From Compostimonas suwonensis (GTDB taxonomy: Bacteria > Actinomycetota > Actinomycetes > Actinomycetales > Microbacteriaceae), in assembly GCF_002797855.1 (NCBI RefSeq), contig NZ_PGFB01000001.1, positions 310,001-374,000 on the forward strand: 64,000 nucleotides of DNA. The letters are read 5' to 3'. A program made the position numbers and the translations under genes. Shown piece after piece: positions 17,571 through 26,075 of this stretch. Every line of letters begins with the position of its first letter. The first letter of the stretch is position 1. Under the pieces are notes generated by a model. That model worked only from the letters and a program-made list of their open reading frames with translations, was not told the DNA's origin and did no database searches.

Positions 17571-18266
17571 GTGCGCCTTGTGATTGCCCGTTGCTCCGTC
17601 GACTACGCCGGGCGGCTCAGCGCCCACCTGCCGATCGCGACCCGTCTGCTCATGCTCAAAGCCGACGGCAGCCTGCTCGTGCACTCCGACGGCGGCTCCT
17701 ACAAACCGCTCAACTGGATGAGCCCGCCGTGCACCCTCAGCACGGTCGAGCCCGACGCCGAGCAGCTGGATGCCGGCATCACCGAGATCTGGCGGGTGAC
17801 GCAGGCGAAGACCGCCGACATGCTCGTCGTGTCGATCTACGAGGTGCTGCACGACTCCGCGCACGAGCTCGGCATCGACCCCGGTCTGCAGAAAGACGGG
17901 GTCGAGGCGCACCTGCAGAAGCTCCTCGCCGAGCAGATCCACCTCCTCGGCGACGGCCACACCCTCGTGCGCCGCGAGTACATGACGGCGATCGGCCCCG
18001 TCGACATCCTGGCCCGGGATGCCGCGGGCGCGGCCGTCGCGGTCGAGCTCAAGCGCCGCGGCGACATCGACGGCGTCGAGCAGCTCACCCGCTACCTCGA
18101 GCTCATGAACCGCGACCCGCATCTCGCGCCCGTGACCGGGGTCTTCGCGGCCCAGGAGATCAAACCCCAGGCTCGAACGCTGGCGGAGGACCGCGGCATC
18201 CGCTGCCTCGTTCTCGACTACGACGCCATGCGCGGCCTCGACGACGGCGAGTCCCGCCTCTTCTAG
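17571..18266 (+). CDS. nucS: Endonuclease NucS (non-canonical mismatch repair)
   Basis: A 231-aa mismatch-specific endonuclease that cleaves both strands at G-T, G-G and T-T mismatches and replaces MutSL in actinobacteria, acting with the beta clamp. The RecB-like active site is visible as GPVDILARD and [10 protein letters not shown] with catalytic Asp, Glu and Lys, and the N-terminal domain begins [20 protein letters not shown]. The GTG start with a -10 element 6 nt upstream implies a leaderless mRNA. Confidence 0.96.
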   Translation: MRLVIARCSVDYAGRLSAHLPIATRLLMLKADGSLLVHSDGGSYKPLNWMSPPCTLSTVEPDAEQLDAGITEIWRVTQAKTADMLVVSIYEVLHDSAHELGIDPGLQKDGVEAHLQKLLAEQIHLLGDGHTLVRREYMTAIGPVDILARDAAGAAVAVELKRRGDIDGVEQLTRYLELMNRDPHLAPVTGVFAAQEIKPQARTLAEDRGIRCLVLDYDAMRGLDDGESRLF

Positions 18267-18309
18267 CCGGCTCCTCGGGGCCGGCTCCAGCCCGAACGGA
18301 CGGCCCCGC

Positions 18310-18315
18310 TAGCCT
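18310..18315 (+). promoter_or_regulatory. -10 element of a likely leaderless transcript (SseB-like gene)
   Basis: TAGCCT ends 6 nt before the ATG at 18322. Confidence 0.5.
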
Positions 18316-18321
18316 GGAAGC

Positions 18322-18738
18322 ATGGCTCTGACGCGCTTCCCCGCCAGTTACACGAACACCCCCGTCGAGAAGGCCCTCGCCGACCTCGCCGCGGCCCCCA
18401 GCATGGAGGCGCTCGGCGAGCTGCTCGCGGCGAGCATGAAGGGCGGGCTGGTCCTGGATGTCACGGGCTCGACCCCCGAGTCGGGAACCCGTCTGCGCAC
18501 CGTCCACACCCCCGACGGACAGGCGGTGCTGCCGCTCTTCACCTCGGTGGAGGAGGTGCGCCGCGCGGTGCCCGAGGAGCAGCTGCCGCAGGTGCAGGTC
18601 ACGATCGTTCCGGGCAAGGATGCGCTCGCCCTCATTCGCACGGCGGAATTCGTGGCCGTACAATACAACCCGGGCAGCGCGGCCCAGGTGATCGCGCGTA
18701 CACACATCGACGCCGCTCTCGACGAGGCACAGCACTGA
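18322..18738 (+). CDS. SseB-like N-terminal domain protein
   Basis: A 138-aa protein resembling the SseB N-terminal domain found in many actinobacterial single-domain proteins (LPLFTSVEEVRRAVPEEQLPQVQV and EFVAVQYNPGS). Function is unknown. It lies between nucS and a HAD phosphatase, all on the plus strand but with its own -10 element close to the ATG. Confidence 0.8.
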   Translation: MALTRFPASYTNTPVEKALADLAAAPSMEALGELLAASMKGGLVLDVTGSTPESGTRLRTVHTPDGQAVLPLFTSVEEVRRAVPEEQLPQVQVTIVPGKDALALIRTAEFVAVQYNPGSAAQVIARTHIDAALDEAQH

Positions 18739-18806
18739 CCCGGCCAGCACCGGATCCGCATGTCGTGAGCGGACTCCCGCTGCATCCACAGACCAAGTAG
18801 GACACC

Positions 18807-19505
18807 ATGACAACCACCACCCCTGCACTCGACACGCCCAGCTCCCCCTCCCGCACCTGGACGTGTATCCTCTTCGACCTCGACGGCACCATCACCGACT
18901 CGGCGCCCGGCATCATCGAGCGCTACGCGGCGACCCTCACCGACATGGGGCTTCCCGTCCCGACCCCCGAGTCGCTGCTCACCTGGATCGGCCCGCCGAT
19001 CATGGACTCCTTCCGCTACACGGCGGGCATGAGCGAGGAGGAGGCCCAGCGCGCGCTCGAGATCTATCGCGGGCACGCCGCCCGCTACGGCCCCTCGGAC
19101 GGCAGCGCGGTGTACCCCGGGGTGGCCGGGCTCATCCGCAAGATCCACGAGGCCGGCATCCCGCTCGGCCTCGCGACCTCGAAGTCCGAGTCGCAGGCGA
19201 ACACCGTGCTCGACCACTTCGGGCTCTCGCAGTACTTCGAGGTCATCTGCGGCGCATCCGAAGACGAGGTCCGCAGCACCAAGGCGGATGTCATCGCCGA
19301 AGCGCTCCGTCGCCTCACCGAGCGCGGGGTCGACCTGAGCCAGCCGGTGCTCGTCGGCGACCGGGAGCACGACGTGGTCGGGGCGACCGAGCACGGCATC
19401 CCCGTGATCATGGTCGAGTGGGGCTACGGCTCACCGGCCGAGTCGGAGGGCACGATCGCCGTCGTGCACTCGACCGACCAGCTCGCGACCCTGCTGCTCG
19501 GCTGA
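18807..19505 (+). CDS. HAD-superfamily phosphatase (Gph/phosphoglycolate phosphatase-like)
   Basis: A 232-aa HAD hydrolase. Motif I is LFDLDGTITDS, motif II is around LATSKSESQ, motif III follows near RSTKADV, and motif IV is GDREHDVVGATEHG. The helical cap domain (about 30-100) is of the PGP/Gph type. The substrate could be phosphoglycolate or another small phosphomonoester. The ATG at 18807 follows AGGA. A bidirectional hairpin lies 100 bp downstream. Confidence 0.9.
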   Translation: MTTTTPALDTPSSPSRTWTCILFDLDGTITDSAPGIIERYAATLTDMGLPVPTPESLLTWIGPPIMDSFRYTAGMSEEEAQRALEIYRGHAARYGPSDGSAVYPGVAGLIRKIHEAGIPLGLATSKSESQANTVLDHFGLSQYFEVICGASEDEVRSTKADVIAEALRRLTERGVDLSQPVLVGDREHDVVGATEHGIPVIMVEWGYGSPAESEGTIAVVHSTDQLATLLLG

Positions 19506-19604
19506 GCCCGCCGTCCGAGACGATCGCCCGAGCATCGCCTGACCCGGCCCCGACCGCCCGACGGATCACCTGTGGCCCCGGGCAGCGCTCCCGGGCAGGG
19601 GAAA

Positions 19605-19634
19605 GGGGACGGGACCTGCACCTGTCCCGCCCCC
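19605..19634. terminator. Bidirectional hairpin between convergent genes
   Basis: GGGGACGGGAC pairs with GTCCCGCCCC across an 8-nt loop, with one bulge. It sits between the HAD gene and the convergent small membrane gene and is a plausible terminator for both. Confidence 0.6.
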
Positions 19635-19664
19635 TTCGGAGGAAAAGCTCTCGTTATCCTCGGG

Positions 19665-19829
19665 TCAGACGTTTCTCCTGCCCGTGATGACCCGCAGAAG
19701 CCACACGATGAGCGCGATGACGGCGAGCGCCAACCCCACCCACAGGAGGAAGTTCAACGACTGGACGAATCCGCCGGTGATGAGCAGCACGATGGCTACG
19801 ACGGCAATGATGATCAGAAGAATGTTCAT
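19665..19829 (-). CDS. Small two-helix membrane protein
   Basis: A 54-aa very hydrophobic protein: MNILLIIIAVVAIVLLITGG forms the first helix, a short polar turn follows, then NFLLWVGLALAVIALIVWLL and a basic tail RVITGRRNV. AAGGAGG stands 8 nt before the ATG, strong evidence that it is translated. No function can be assigned; similar peptides are widespread in actinobacteria. Confidence 0.8.
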   Translation of the reverse strand: MNILLIIIAVVAIVLLITGGFVQSLNFLLWVGLALAVIALIVWLLRVITGRRNV

Positions 19830-20006
19830 GAGTATTGCCTCCTTGATAGTCGGCCTCGATGAGGTCGAGATCCCACGGTAGCCCCCGAGCTGGGGGTGAG
19901 CACAGGGGATTGCGTCCGGCCGCGCGCATGGGGTAGGGCGGATGTCCGGCATCCGGTGGTGCGGTCCCGGCATCCGCTCACACGGCAGACCGTCAGCCGC
20001 CTCCCC

Positions 20007-20012
20007 TACAAT
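20007..20012 (+). promoter_or_regulatory. -10 element of a likely leaderless transcript
   Basis: TACAAT ends 7 nt before the ATG at 20020; there is no ribosome-binding site. Confidence 0.5.
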
Positions 20013-20019
20013 TGCGGCC

Positions 20020-21294
20020 ATGGCGAACGGGCTCTGGTGGCTTCCATCCCTCGTCGTGTTCGGTGTCACGGCCGCGATCGTCGCCGTCATCGTGCTGGCC
20101 GTCCGTGCCCGGCGTCGCCGCGGCATCGGCTCCGGCGCACGCGAGCCCGACCGCCTCGACCGCCAGGCCAACCTCATGCTCGTGCGGGCCGATGACGCGG
20201 TCACGGCCGGCGAGGAGGAGCTCGGTTTCGCCCTCGCCCAGTTCGGCGAGCAGACGACCGCCGATTTCACCGTGAAGCTGCGCGAGGCCCGCAGCGAGCT
20301 GACGGAGGCCTTCCGCCTCAAGCAGAGCCTCGAAGACGCCGTCCCCGACAGCGATCGCGAACGCCGGGAGCGCACGAAGCGCATCATCGCGCTGAGCGAG
20401 TCGGCGAGCGCACGCCTCGACGAGCAGCAGCGCCGCTTCGACGGCATGCGCACCCGCGAACGCCATGCCCCCGAGGCCCTGGCCCGGCTCCGTGCCGCGA
20501 TCTCAGGGGTGCGCTCACGGCTGCCCGACGCCTCCGCGGCCGTCGAGGCACTGCGTCGTCGTTACGCCGCCGGGGCTCTGAACTCGATCGACCAGAACAT
20601 CGACCGCGCGACCCGCTTCGTTCAGGATGCCGCGAGCAACGCCGATGCGGCAGCCGGGCGGGCCACGGCGACCGCACCGCCCTCCGCGGGCGACCTCGTG
20701 GGCGTGGGTGAGGAGCGCCTGCGCAGCGCCGTGAGCCTGCTCGATGCGATCGTGCGCCTCGAGGAGTCGCTCGCGGCCACCGCCCGCACGCTCGACGAGC
20801 TCGTCGCCGAGACCCGCCGCGAGCTCGCCGAGGCGAGGGCTCTGCGCGACCGCCACGAGGTGCCCGAGGCCGGCACCGAGCTCAACGCCGCCATCGCGCA
20901 CGCGGAGACGACCCTCGCCGCCGTCACCGCGAGCACCCGGATGCCCGATCCCGTGGCCGACGTGGAGCGGCTGCGCGAGGCGAACGCGGCCCTCGACACG
21001 GCTTTCGCCGAGGCCCGCAGCGGCCAGCAGCGCATCGAGAACGCCCGCGCGGCCCTCGACGGGGCCATGCGCATCGCACGCAGCCAGATCCAGGTGGCCC
21101 GCGACGTGATCGGCGGCAACCGCGGGCGTGTGGGCGCCGACGCCCGTACCCGGCTCGCCGAGGCCGAACGCCAGCTGATGCTCGCCGAGGCGACGGCCGA
21201 CCCGGTCGAGGCCCTCGACACCGCCCGGCGGGCGACGCGGCACGCGAACGACGCCGAGGCCCTCGCGCACTACGACGCCGGAGCGCGCTTCTGA
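20020..21294 (+). CDS. Membrane-anchored coiled-coil protein related to the C-terminal part of TPM-domain proteins
   Basis: A 424-aa protein: one N-terminal transmembrane helix (about 3-28), a basic stop-transfer RARRRRG, then long alpha-helical coiled-coil segments rich in Glu, Arg and Ala. The stretch REPDRLDRQANLMLVRADD and the following helices match the C-terminal half of actinobacterial TPM-phosphatase-domain proteins (Rv2345-like), but the TPM domain itself is absent. It is probably cytoplasmic and membrane-tethered. Function is unknown. Transcription looks leaderless. Confidence 0.75.
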   Translation: MANGLWWLPSLVVFGVTAAIVAVIVLAVRARRRRGIGSGAREPDRLDRQANLMLVRADDAVTAGEEELGFALAQFGEQTTADFTVKLREARSELTEAFRLKQSLEDAVPDSDRERRERTKRIIALSESASARLDEQQRRFDGMRTRERHAPEALARLRAAISGVRSRLPDASAAVEALRRRYAAGALNSIDQNIDRATRFVQDAASNADAAAGRATATAPPSAGDLVGVGEERLRSAVSLLDAIVRLEESLAATARTLDELVAETRRELAEARALRDRHEVPEAGTELNAAIAHAETTLAAVTASTRMPDPVADVERLREANAALDTAFAEARSGQQRIENARAALDGAMRIARSQIQVARDVIGGNRGRVGADARTRLAEAERQLMLAEATADPVEALDTARRATRHANDAEALAHYDAGARF

Positions 21295-21302
21295 GCTCGC
21301 CG

Positions 21303-21375
21303 GTCGCGGCGCACGATGCTCGTCGCGGCGCACGTTCCACAGTGCGCCCCGACGAAGAACGTGCGCCGCGAGACC
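21303..21375. repeat. Intergenic palindromic repeat, GTGCGCCGCGACGAAG type, copy 2
   Basis: GTCGCGGCGCACGTTC (21322-21337) pairs with GAACGTGCGCCGCGA (21357-21371), and GTGCGCCCCGACGAAGAA lies between. It is related to the repeat at 1265-1332. It fills the gap between two same-strand genes. Confidence 0.7.
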
Positions 21376-21444
21376 ATGGCCTGGACCGGCAAGCGCGGCG
21401 CATGGATAGAGTCGTGGTGTCGTATCGAGACGAGGAGCAGGTAA

Positions 21445-22434
21445 ATGACGCGAGGGCGAGTTCTCTTCCTGGGTGGCACCGGAACCATCAGCACCGAGTC
21501 GGTGCGCGCGGCGCAGGCACGCGGCTTCGAGGTGACCGTGCTCAACCGCGGGCACAGCACCTCGCGCGAGGTTCCGCCGGGGGTGGAGGTTCTACGGGGT
21601 GACGTGCGGGACGCGGCATCCGTCGCCCGGGCCGTCGACGGCCGCGACTTCGACTCCGTCGTCGACTTCATGGCCTTCACGCCCGACCACGTCGCGCAGG
21701 CCGTCGAGCTCTTCGAGGGGCGCACGGGGCAGTACGTGTTCATCTCCTCGGCGTCGGTGTACCGGAAGCCCGTGCCGCGCCTGCCGATCACCGAGTCGTC
21801 CCCGGTCGGCAACCCGTTCTCGCAGTACGCGCGCGACAAGATCGCCTGCGAGCAGCTCCTGCTGTCGGCCTACCGCGACCGCGGCTTCCCGGTCACGATC
21901 GTGCGGCCCTCGCACACCTACGACCGCCAGACCGTCCCCCTCTTCGGCGGCTGGACGGCGATCGAGCGGATGCGCCGGGGCGAGCCGACCATCCTGCACG
22001 GCGACGGCACCTCGCTCTGGGTCATGACCCATTCGCGCGACTTCGCCGTCGCCTTCACGGGGCTCATCGGCAACCCGCGCAGCCACGGCGAGGTGTTCCA
22101 GATCACGAGCGACGAGATGCTCACCTGGAACCAGATCGCCGAGCAGCTCGCGACGGCCGCGGGCGTCGAGCCGAACGTCGTGCACGTGACCTCGGCGGCC
22201 CTCGTGGCGGAGGCGCCCGAGGAGGCCGCCTCCCACCTGGGCGACCGCACGCACTCGGTGATCTTCGACAACGCCAAGGTGAAGTCGCTCGTTCCCGAGT
22301 ACACCGCGACCACGCCGTTCTGGGCGGGTGCTCGCGAGATCGTCGAGTGGCACGACGCGGATCCCGCGCGCCGGGCCGCCGACGAGCGCATCGAGCAGCT
22401 CTTCGACCGACTCGTGGCGGGCGCGAGCCGCTGA
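21445..22434 (+). CDS. NAD-dependent epimerase/dehydratase-family protein
   Basis: A 329-aa extended short-chain dehydrogenase/reductase. The Rossmann glycine motif is VLFLGGTGTIS at the N-terminus; the catalytic SSASVYRKP and YARDKIACEQ segments follow the atypical-SDR layout. Relatives include plant chloroplast stem-loop RNA-binding protein-like SDRs and nucleotide-sugar epimerases; the substrate is unknown. A strong ribosome-binding site (GAGGAG) precedes the ATG at 21445. Confidence 0.88.
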   Translation: MTRGRVLFLGGTGTISTESVRAAQARGFEVTVLNRGHSTSREVPPGVEVLRGDVRDAASVARAVDGRDFDSVVDFMAFTPDHVAQAVELFEGRTGQYVFISSASVYRKPVPRLPITESSPVGNPFSQYARDKIACEQLLLSAYRDRGFPVTIVRPSHTYDRQTVPLFGGWTAIERMRRGEPTILHGDGTSLWVMTHSRDFAVAFTGLIGNPRSHGEVFQITSDEMLTWNQIAEQLATAAGVEPNVVHVTSAALVAEAPEEAASHLGDRTHSVIFDNAKVKSLVPEYTATTPFWAGAREIVEWHDADPARRAADERIEQLFDRLVAGASR

Positions 22435-22496
22435 GCGAGCGGGCGGGCGAGCCGGCAGGCGGAGCACCGGGCCGGTCGGAGGAGGCCGGGGCGCGC

Positions 22497-22907
22497 GTGC
22501 TGCCGCGGCATCCGTCATCCGCAACTCGGCGTCTCGCGCTCGGCGGCGCGGCGGTGGTTGTGGTCGCCGCGGGCCTCGGAGTGCATCTCGCGGTGCCCGG
22601 GGTCGTCGGCGATGCCCTCGCCGATGCGCTCTACGCCGTGCTCGTCTACCTGATCGTCGCTCTCATCGCACCCCGGCTGCGCACCGTCGTCACCGCCGCG
22701 ATCGCGTTCGCCCTCTGCGCGGCGGTCGAGCTGCTGCAGCTCACGGGCCTCCCCGAGGCGCTCACCGGGCTCTGGGCGCCGTTCCGGCTGCTGCTCGGCA
22801 CCACGTTCTCTGCGGCCGATCTGCTCGCCTACGCGGGCGGGGTGGTCGTCGTTGCCCTGGTGGATGCCGGTGCCCGGCGTCGGGCGCGACGAACCGCCGC
22901 CCGCTGA
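22497..22907 (+). CDS. DUF2809 membrane protein
   Basis: A 136-aa protein with four hydrophobic helices and the DUF2809 signature segments ALYAVLVYLIVALIAP, AVELLQLTGLPE and GTTFSAADLLAYAGG. Function is unknown. The GTG at 22497 is about 60 bp after the epimerase stop and follows AGGAGG; upstream in-frame starts would lie inside the epimerase gene. Probably co-transcribed with the epimerase. Confidence 0.85.
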   Translation: MLPRHPSSATRRLALGGAAVVVVAAGLGVHLAVPGVVGDALADALYAVLVYLIVALIAPRLRTVVTAAIAFALCAAVELLQLTGLPEALTGLWAPFRLLLGTTFSAADLLAYAGGVVVVALVDAGARRRARRTAAR

Positions 22908-22932
22908 GGAGCCGAGCCGGCCGGCGTGAACG

Positions 22933-23337
22933 CTACTCGGTGACCTGAACCGTGAAGGTGACCGTCGTGTCGCTCGTCGAGTTGGTGAGCACGACCTCGG
23001 TCTCTCCGACCTCGAGCGGGGTCAGGCCGGGGTTGAACTGCGCGCTGCCGTCGTCTTTTCCGGGCGTGAACTCGACGATCGCCGAGTCGTCGATGTCGGC
23101 CGTCCAGGCGGTGACGTCTTCGTCGTCGCCCGTCACGAGGTCGACCACGTTGTCGAGCGGAACGATGACCGTGGTGCCGTCGGCGTCGGCGAGGTCGACG
23201 ATCACGGGCGCGACGATGCCCGTCGAGGAGGAGTCACTCGAACCCGAGTCCCCGCTGCCGGAAGAACAGGCCGTCGCCCCGAGGGTCAACGTGACAGCCA
23301 AGACCGCAAACGAGGCAAAACGGGCGATTCGAGCCAT
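22933..23337 (-). CDS. Secreted lipoprotein, function unknown
   Basis: A 134-aa precursor with an N-terminal signal and lipobox LGATAC (Cys24), a Ser/Gly-rich linker (SSGSGDSGSSDSSST), and a small beta-rich domain ending with VVLTNSTSDTTVTFTVQVTE, suggestive of an immunoglobulin-like fold. The ATG at 23337 follows AAAGGA. It is convergent with the DUF2809 gene. Confidence 0.8.
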   Translation of the reverse strand: MARIARFASFAVLAVTLTLGATACSSGSGDSGSSDSSSTGIVAPVIVDLADADGTTVIVPLDNVVDLVTGDDEDVTAWTADIDDSAIVEFTPGKDDGSAQFNPGLTPLEVGETEVVLTNSTSDTTVTFTVQVTE

Positions 23338-23968
23338 AGGAGTTCCTTTCGAAGGAGGTGATGGCCCAAGTTAGCACTCAGCGCTTGCCCACAGGAATAG
23401 GGGCACGATCCCCCGAACGGGTTCCTTACGGGAACGGCGATCTCAGGCTCTCGGAACGGCGTTCTCCGGCACGTCCACAGCTTTATCCACAGCCGTTGTC
23501 CACAGCCCGCGCGCGCTTCCCTGCGTTCGCGAGGTGCGACTCCGACCATCGGTCAGAACGTCCTGTCGGTTCTCGGAGCTCAGTTGAGCACGTTCGATTT
23601 CGCCGGGCTCACCGTGCGCCCGTCATCCCGGCGCGCATGGCCTCGGATACGGCGCGACCTCAGCCAACGAATCACCGGACTCGACCTCCGCAGCCAACGC
23701 AACCGGCATCGCACTCACCACCGACCCGGTAATCGCGATAATCGCGGCCGCCCCCCACATATCGAAACCAATGCCGCGGTCTGATAACGGACTTCTGTCC
23801 CATGCTTTCCCCCCATTGGAAACACAGCGCGAACGCGCCGAAGTTCCACTAACGATATTCACCGGTTCTTTTCACCGGAAGACGTTAGTTCTGAGGACAT
23901 ACAAAAACCATCGCTGACTCATAAACTGACTCAGATATGGCATCAACGACCACCAACCCAGGCAACTT
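23338..23968. other. Gene-poor, lower-GC intergenic region
   Basis: No convincing gene. It holds the lipoprotein promoter region, three DnaA-box-like words (23471-23504), and on the minus strand an open frame 23623-23862 whose product contains a signal-like hydrophobic stretch (MWGAAAIIAITGSVVSAMPVALAAE) but has no good ribosome-binding site and could be a degenerate gene. GC content falls noticeably from about 23780 to 24640. Confidence 0.5.
23471..23504 (+). other. DnaA-box-like cluster outside oriC
   Basis: ACGTCCACA (23471), TTATCCACA (23483, perfect consensus) and TTGTCCACA (23496) in the same orientation with 12-13 bp periodicity. Confidence 0.5.
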
Positions 23969-24637
23969 GTGAAGGCCCGTAAGGTCCGACAGCCGTGGTC
24001 CACCCGCGCTCTGGCGATGGTCCTCGGAGCGCTCTGCGCCCTGTCGCTCTCAGCATGCGCAACCGGCCACTACGACCCCTACGCGCAAGAACTGGACGCC
24101 CCACGCGTCCGCGGAATGCAGTTCGTGACGAGCTACGAACATCTGACCTCTCAAGGTCAGATACGTGAGATCGCGCGCACGACCAACGACTGGTGCGACG
24201 ACGCAATGAGTGCGCCACCATGGCGCTTCTACGACCAGGGGCTCCGATGCGTCGCAGAGTTCGAAGTGATTTTCGTCATCGATGATGAAATCGACCCCGT
24301 CGCCGCCTCGCAGGCAATCGACAATTTTCTCAGAACCCAGAACCTGAGCTTCTCTCCTCTGTCAGCGTACGTTCGGGATGATCCCGGCGTTGTTGAGACC
24401 AGAGGCAGATTTGTGGAAACCGGTGCTCAATTCGACTACGGGTCGGTTGAAGTGACCTTCGGACGCACGGACAGCAAACTCCTGGCCACGCAGATCGGCC
24501 AACGATTTCACGCGCAACCGCTCTCCAACGAGGGAACGATGACTGACGAGACCAGTGCAGACGTCCGCCGCTCCGGAGCGAAATTCTTCATGTCGCTCGA
24601 CGCCTCGGTGGAGTACTACAACACAGAGAGGGGATAG
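23969..24637 (+). CDS. Lipoprotein of unknown function, low-GC
   Basis: A 222-aa precursor with a signal peptide and lipobox LSLSAC (Cys at about 28) after MKARKVRQPWSTRALAM. The mature part has no recognised domain; it contains two further Cys residues (WCDD and LRCVAEF). Base composition is clearly lower in GC than its neighbours and codon choice is less biased, consistent with recent acquisition or relaxed selection. The GTG at 23969 is weakly supported by AGG upstream. Confidence 0.7.
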   Translation: MKARKVRQPWSTRALAMVLGALCALSLSACATGHYDPYAQELDAPRVRGMQFVTSYEHLTSQGQIREIARTTNDWCDDAMSAPPWRFYDQGLRCVAEFEVIFVIDDEIDPVAASQAIDNFLRTQNLSFSPLSAYVRDDPGVVETRGRFVETGAQFDYGSVEVTFGRTDSKLLATQIGQRFHAQPLSNEGTMTDETSADVRRSGAKFFMSLDASVEYYNTERG

Positions 24638-24642
24638 GAGCC

Positions 24643-25992
24643 CTAGCCGACGGGCGTCGTCTCGGGCTTCCCCTGCGACTCCTCCGGCTCGCTGTCGGAG
24701 TCATCGGTCGCGTCGGAGTCATCGGTGTCCTCCGCGGCATCCGTCGCCTCAGACATCTCGGCCTTCTCAGGGGAGTCCGACTCCGAGGCATCCACTGTCT
24801 CGGGCACGTCCGCCTTCTCCTGCGTCTCGCTCTTCTCAAGAGCGTCCGCCTTCTCAGAGACGTCGGCCTTCGCCGAGCTGTCGGCCTTCTCGGCGGCCTT
24901 GCCTGTGACCGAGGCCACAGCTGCCGCCACGGCGGCATCGTCCGGTGTGCCGCGCGTCTGGAGCGCCTTCTCGACGGCAGCGGCCACGCGGGCGTCCTCG
25001 CCCTTCTTGCGGCGCTTGCGCAGGAGCACCAGCAGCACGATGAGTCCGGCGACGAGCACGATCACGACGAGCAGCGACCACGGAACAGCCCACGTCGTCG
25101 CCTCGGCCTGCGTGGCCGCGATCGTGGAGGGGCCTTCGACGCCGTCCGGGAGCGCGGGAGTGAGTGCGGCGTTCGCGCTGAGGAGGAAGGCCGGGAACAC
25201 GTCGGGAACGGGCACGGACACCTGCCAGGTCTCCCCCGGCAGCAGCTCGGGCACGGCGGCGACACCGCTCGCCGTGATGGGCAGCAAGCCGAACGGGCCC
25301 GAGAGGGTGACGAGCTGGGTGGCGGTCAGCCGCACGTTCCCGGTGTTGCGCACGGTGTAGGCGACGGTGGCGGTGCCGGTTCCGAAGGGGTTGAAGGTTC
25401 CGGAGTAGTCGACGCGCATGTCATCGACGGCGAGGCTCGGAGCGAGCTCTCCGCCGACGCGCATGTGGATCCGGATGCCCAGGCGCCGGTCGACGCTGAT
25501 GCCCTGGTCTTGCTGGGGCTGGCCGAGAGAGGTGACGATGCCGCCCGCGTAGTCGCCGGGTGTCGCATCCGCCGGCACGACGACCGTGAACGGGGCCTCG
25601 ACGGAGCCGCCCGGCGGGATCTGCACGTGGTCGGAGGCGAGGGTGACCCAGGCGCCGAGGGCGACCGACTTGGTGTCGCGGGTGACGACGTCGAGCTGTC
25701 CGCTCGAGGTCGTGAAGCCGTCGGCCGCGTAGATGTCGAGGTCGAGGGGCTCGGTGTCGTGGTTGGTGATGACGAGCGCGTCGCTCACCTGCCCACCGGG
25801 GTCGACCGAGTACTCGAAGTTCTGCCGATCGGTGCCCTGGTCGTTGGATGCCGTTCGAACTCCCCAGGTGACGTCCACTCCGTCTGTCTCCGCCGCCAAG
25901 GCCGTGCCGGCGGTGAGCGGACTGACTGCGACGAGCATCGTCACGAACGCTGCAGTGATGAGTGATCTGGTGCGGGGTGCTCGGGCGGACAT
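24643..25992 (-). CDS. DUF916 (WxL-associated) cell-surface protein
   Basis: A 449-aa exported membrane protein: signal peptide (about 1-33, ending TALAAE), a DUF916-like beta-sandwich region (about 38-270; for example TWGVRTASNDQGTDRQNFEYS and GIRIHMRVGGE), one transmembrane helix near 308-332 followed by RKRRKKG, and a cytoplasmic tail with degenerate repeats of EKAD/SEKAD and Asp/Glu-rich sequence. In Firmicutes DUF916 proteins bind peptidoglycan and partner WxL proteins. The upstream gene encodes a secreted enzyme with a WxL-like tail. GAGGA precedes the ATG. Confidence 0.85.
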   Translation of the reverse strand: MSARAPRTRSLITAAFVTMLVAVSPLTAGTALAAETDGVDVTWGVRTASNDQGTDRQNFEYSVDPGGQVSDALVITNHDTEPLDLDIYAADGFTTSSGQLDVVTRDTKSVALGAWVTLASDHVQIPPGGSVEAPFTVVVPADATPGDYAGGIVTSLGQPQQDQGISVDRRLGIRIHMRVGGELAPSLAVDDMRVDYSGTFNPFGTGTATVAYTVRNTGNVRLTATQLVTLSGPFGLLPITASGVAAVPELLPGETWQVSVPVPDVFPAFLLSANAALTPALPDGVEGPSTIAATQAEATTWAVPWSLLVVIVLVAGLIVLLVLLRKRRKKGEDARVAAAVEKALQTRGTPDDAAVAAAVASVTGKAAEKADSSAKADVSEKADALEKSETQEKADVPETVDASESDSPEKAEMSEATDAAEDTDDSDATDDSDSEPEESQGKPETTPVG

Positions 25993-26025
25993 CTGGTGTT
26001 CCTCAGCTGATCGGGGATAGGGAGT

Positions 26026-26061
26026 GGTCGGGGCGGAAGTCTCGCGACTGCCGCCCCGACC
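26026..26061 (-). terminator. Strong intercistronic hairpin
   Basis: GGTCGGGGCGG (26026-26036) pairs with CCGCCCCGACC (26051-26061), with AGT/ACT extending the stem. It lies between the metallophosphatase stop and the DUF916 start on the same strand. There is no T-run, so it may act as an attenuator or an mRNA-stability element rather than a full terminator. Confidence 0.55.
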
Positions 26062-26075
26062 GGTGGTGAAACTGT

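Noticed and set aside
23623-23862. Small secreted protein on the minus strand
   Set aside because: It has a signal-like stretch, but the start codon and ribosome-binding site are poor and the rest is featureless; reported only as a possible remnant.
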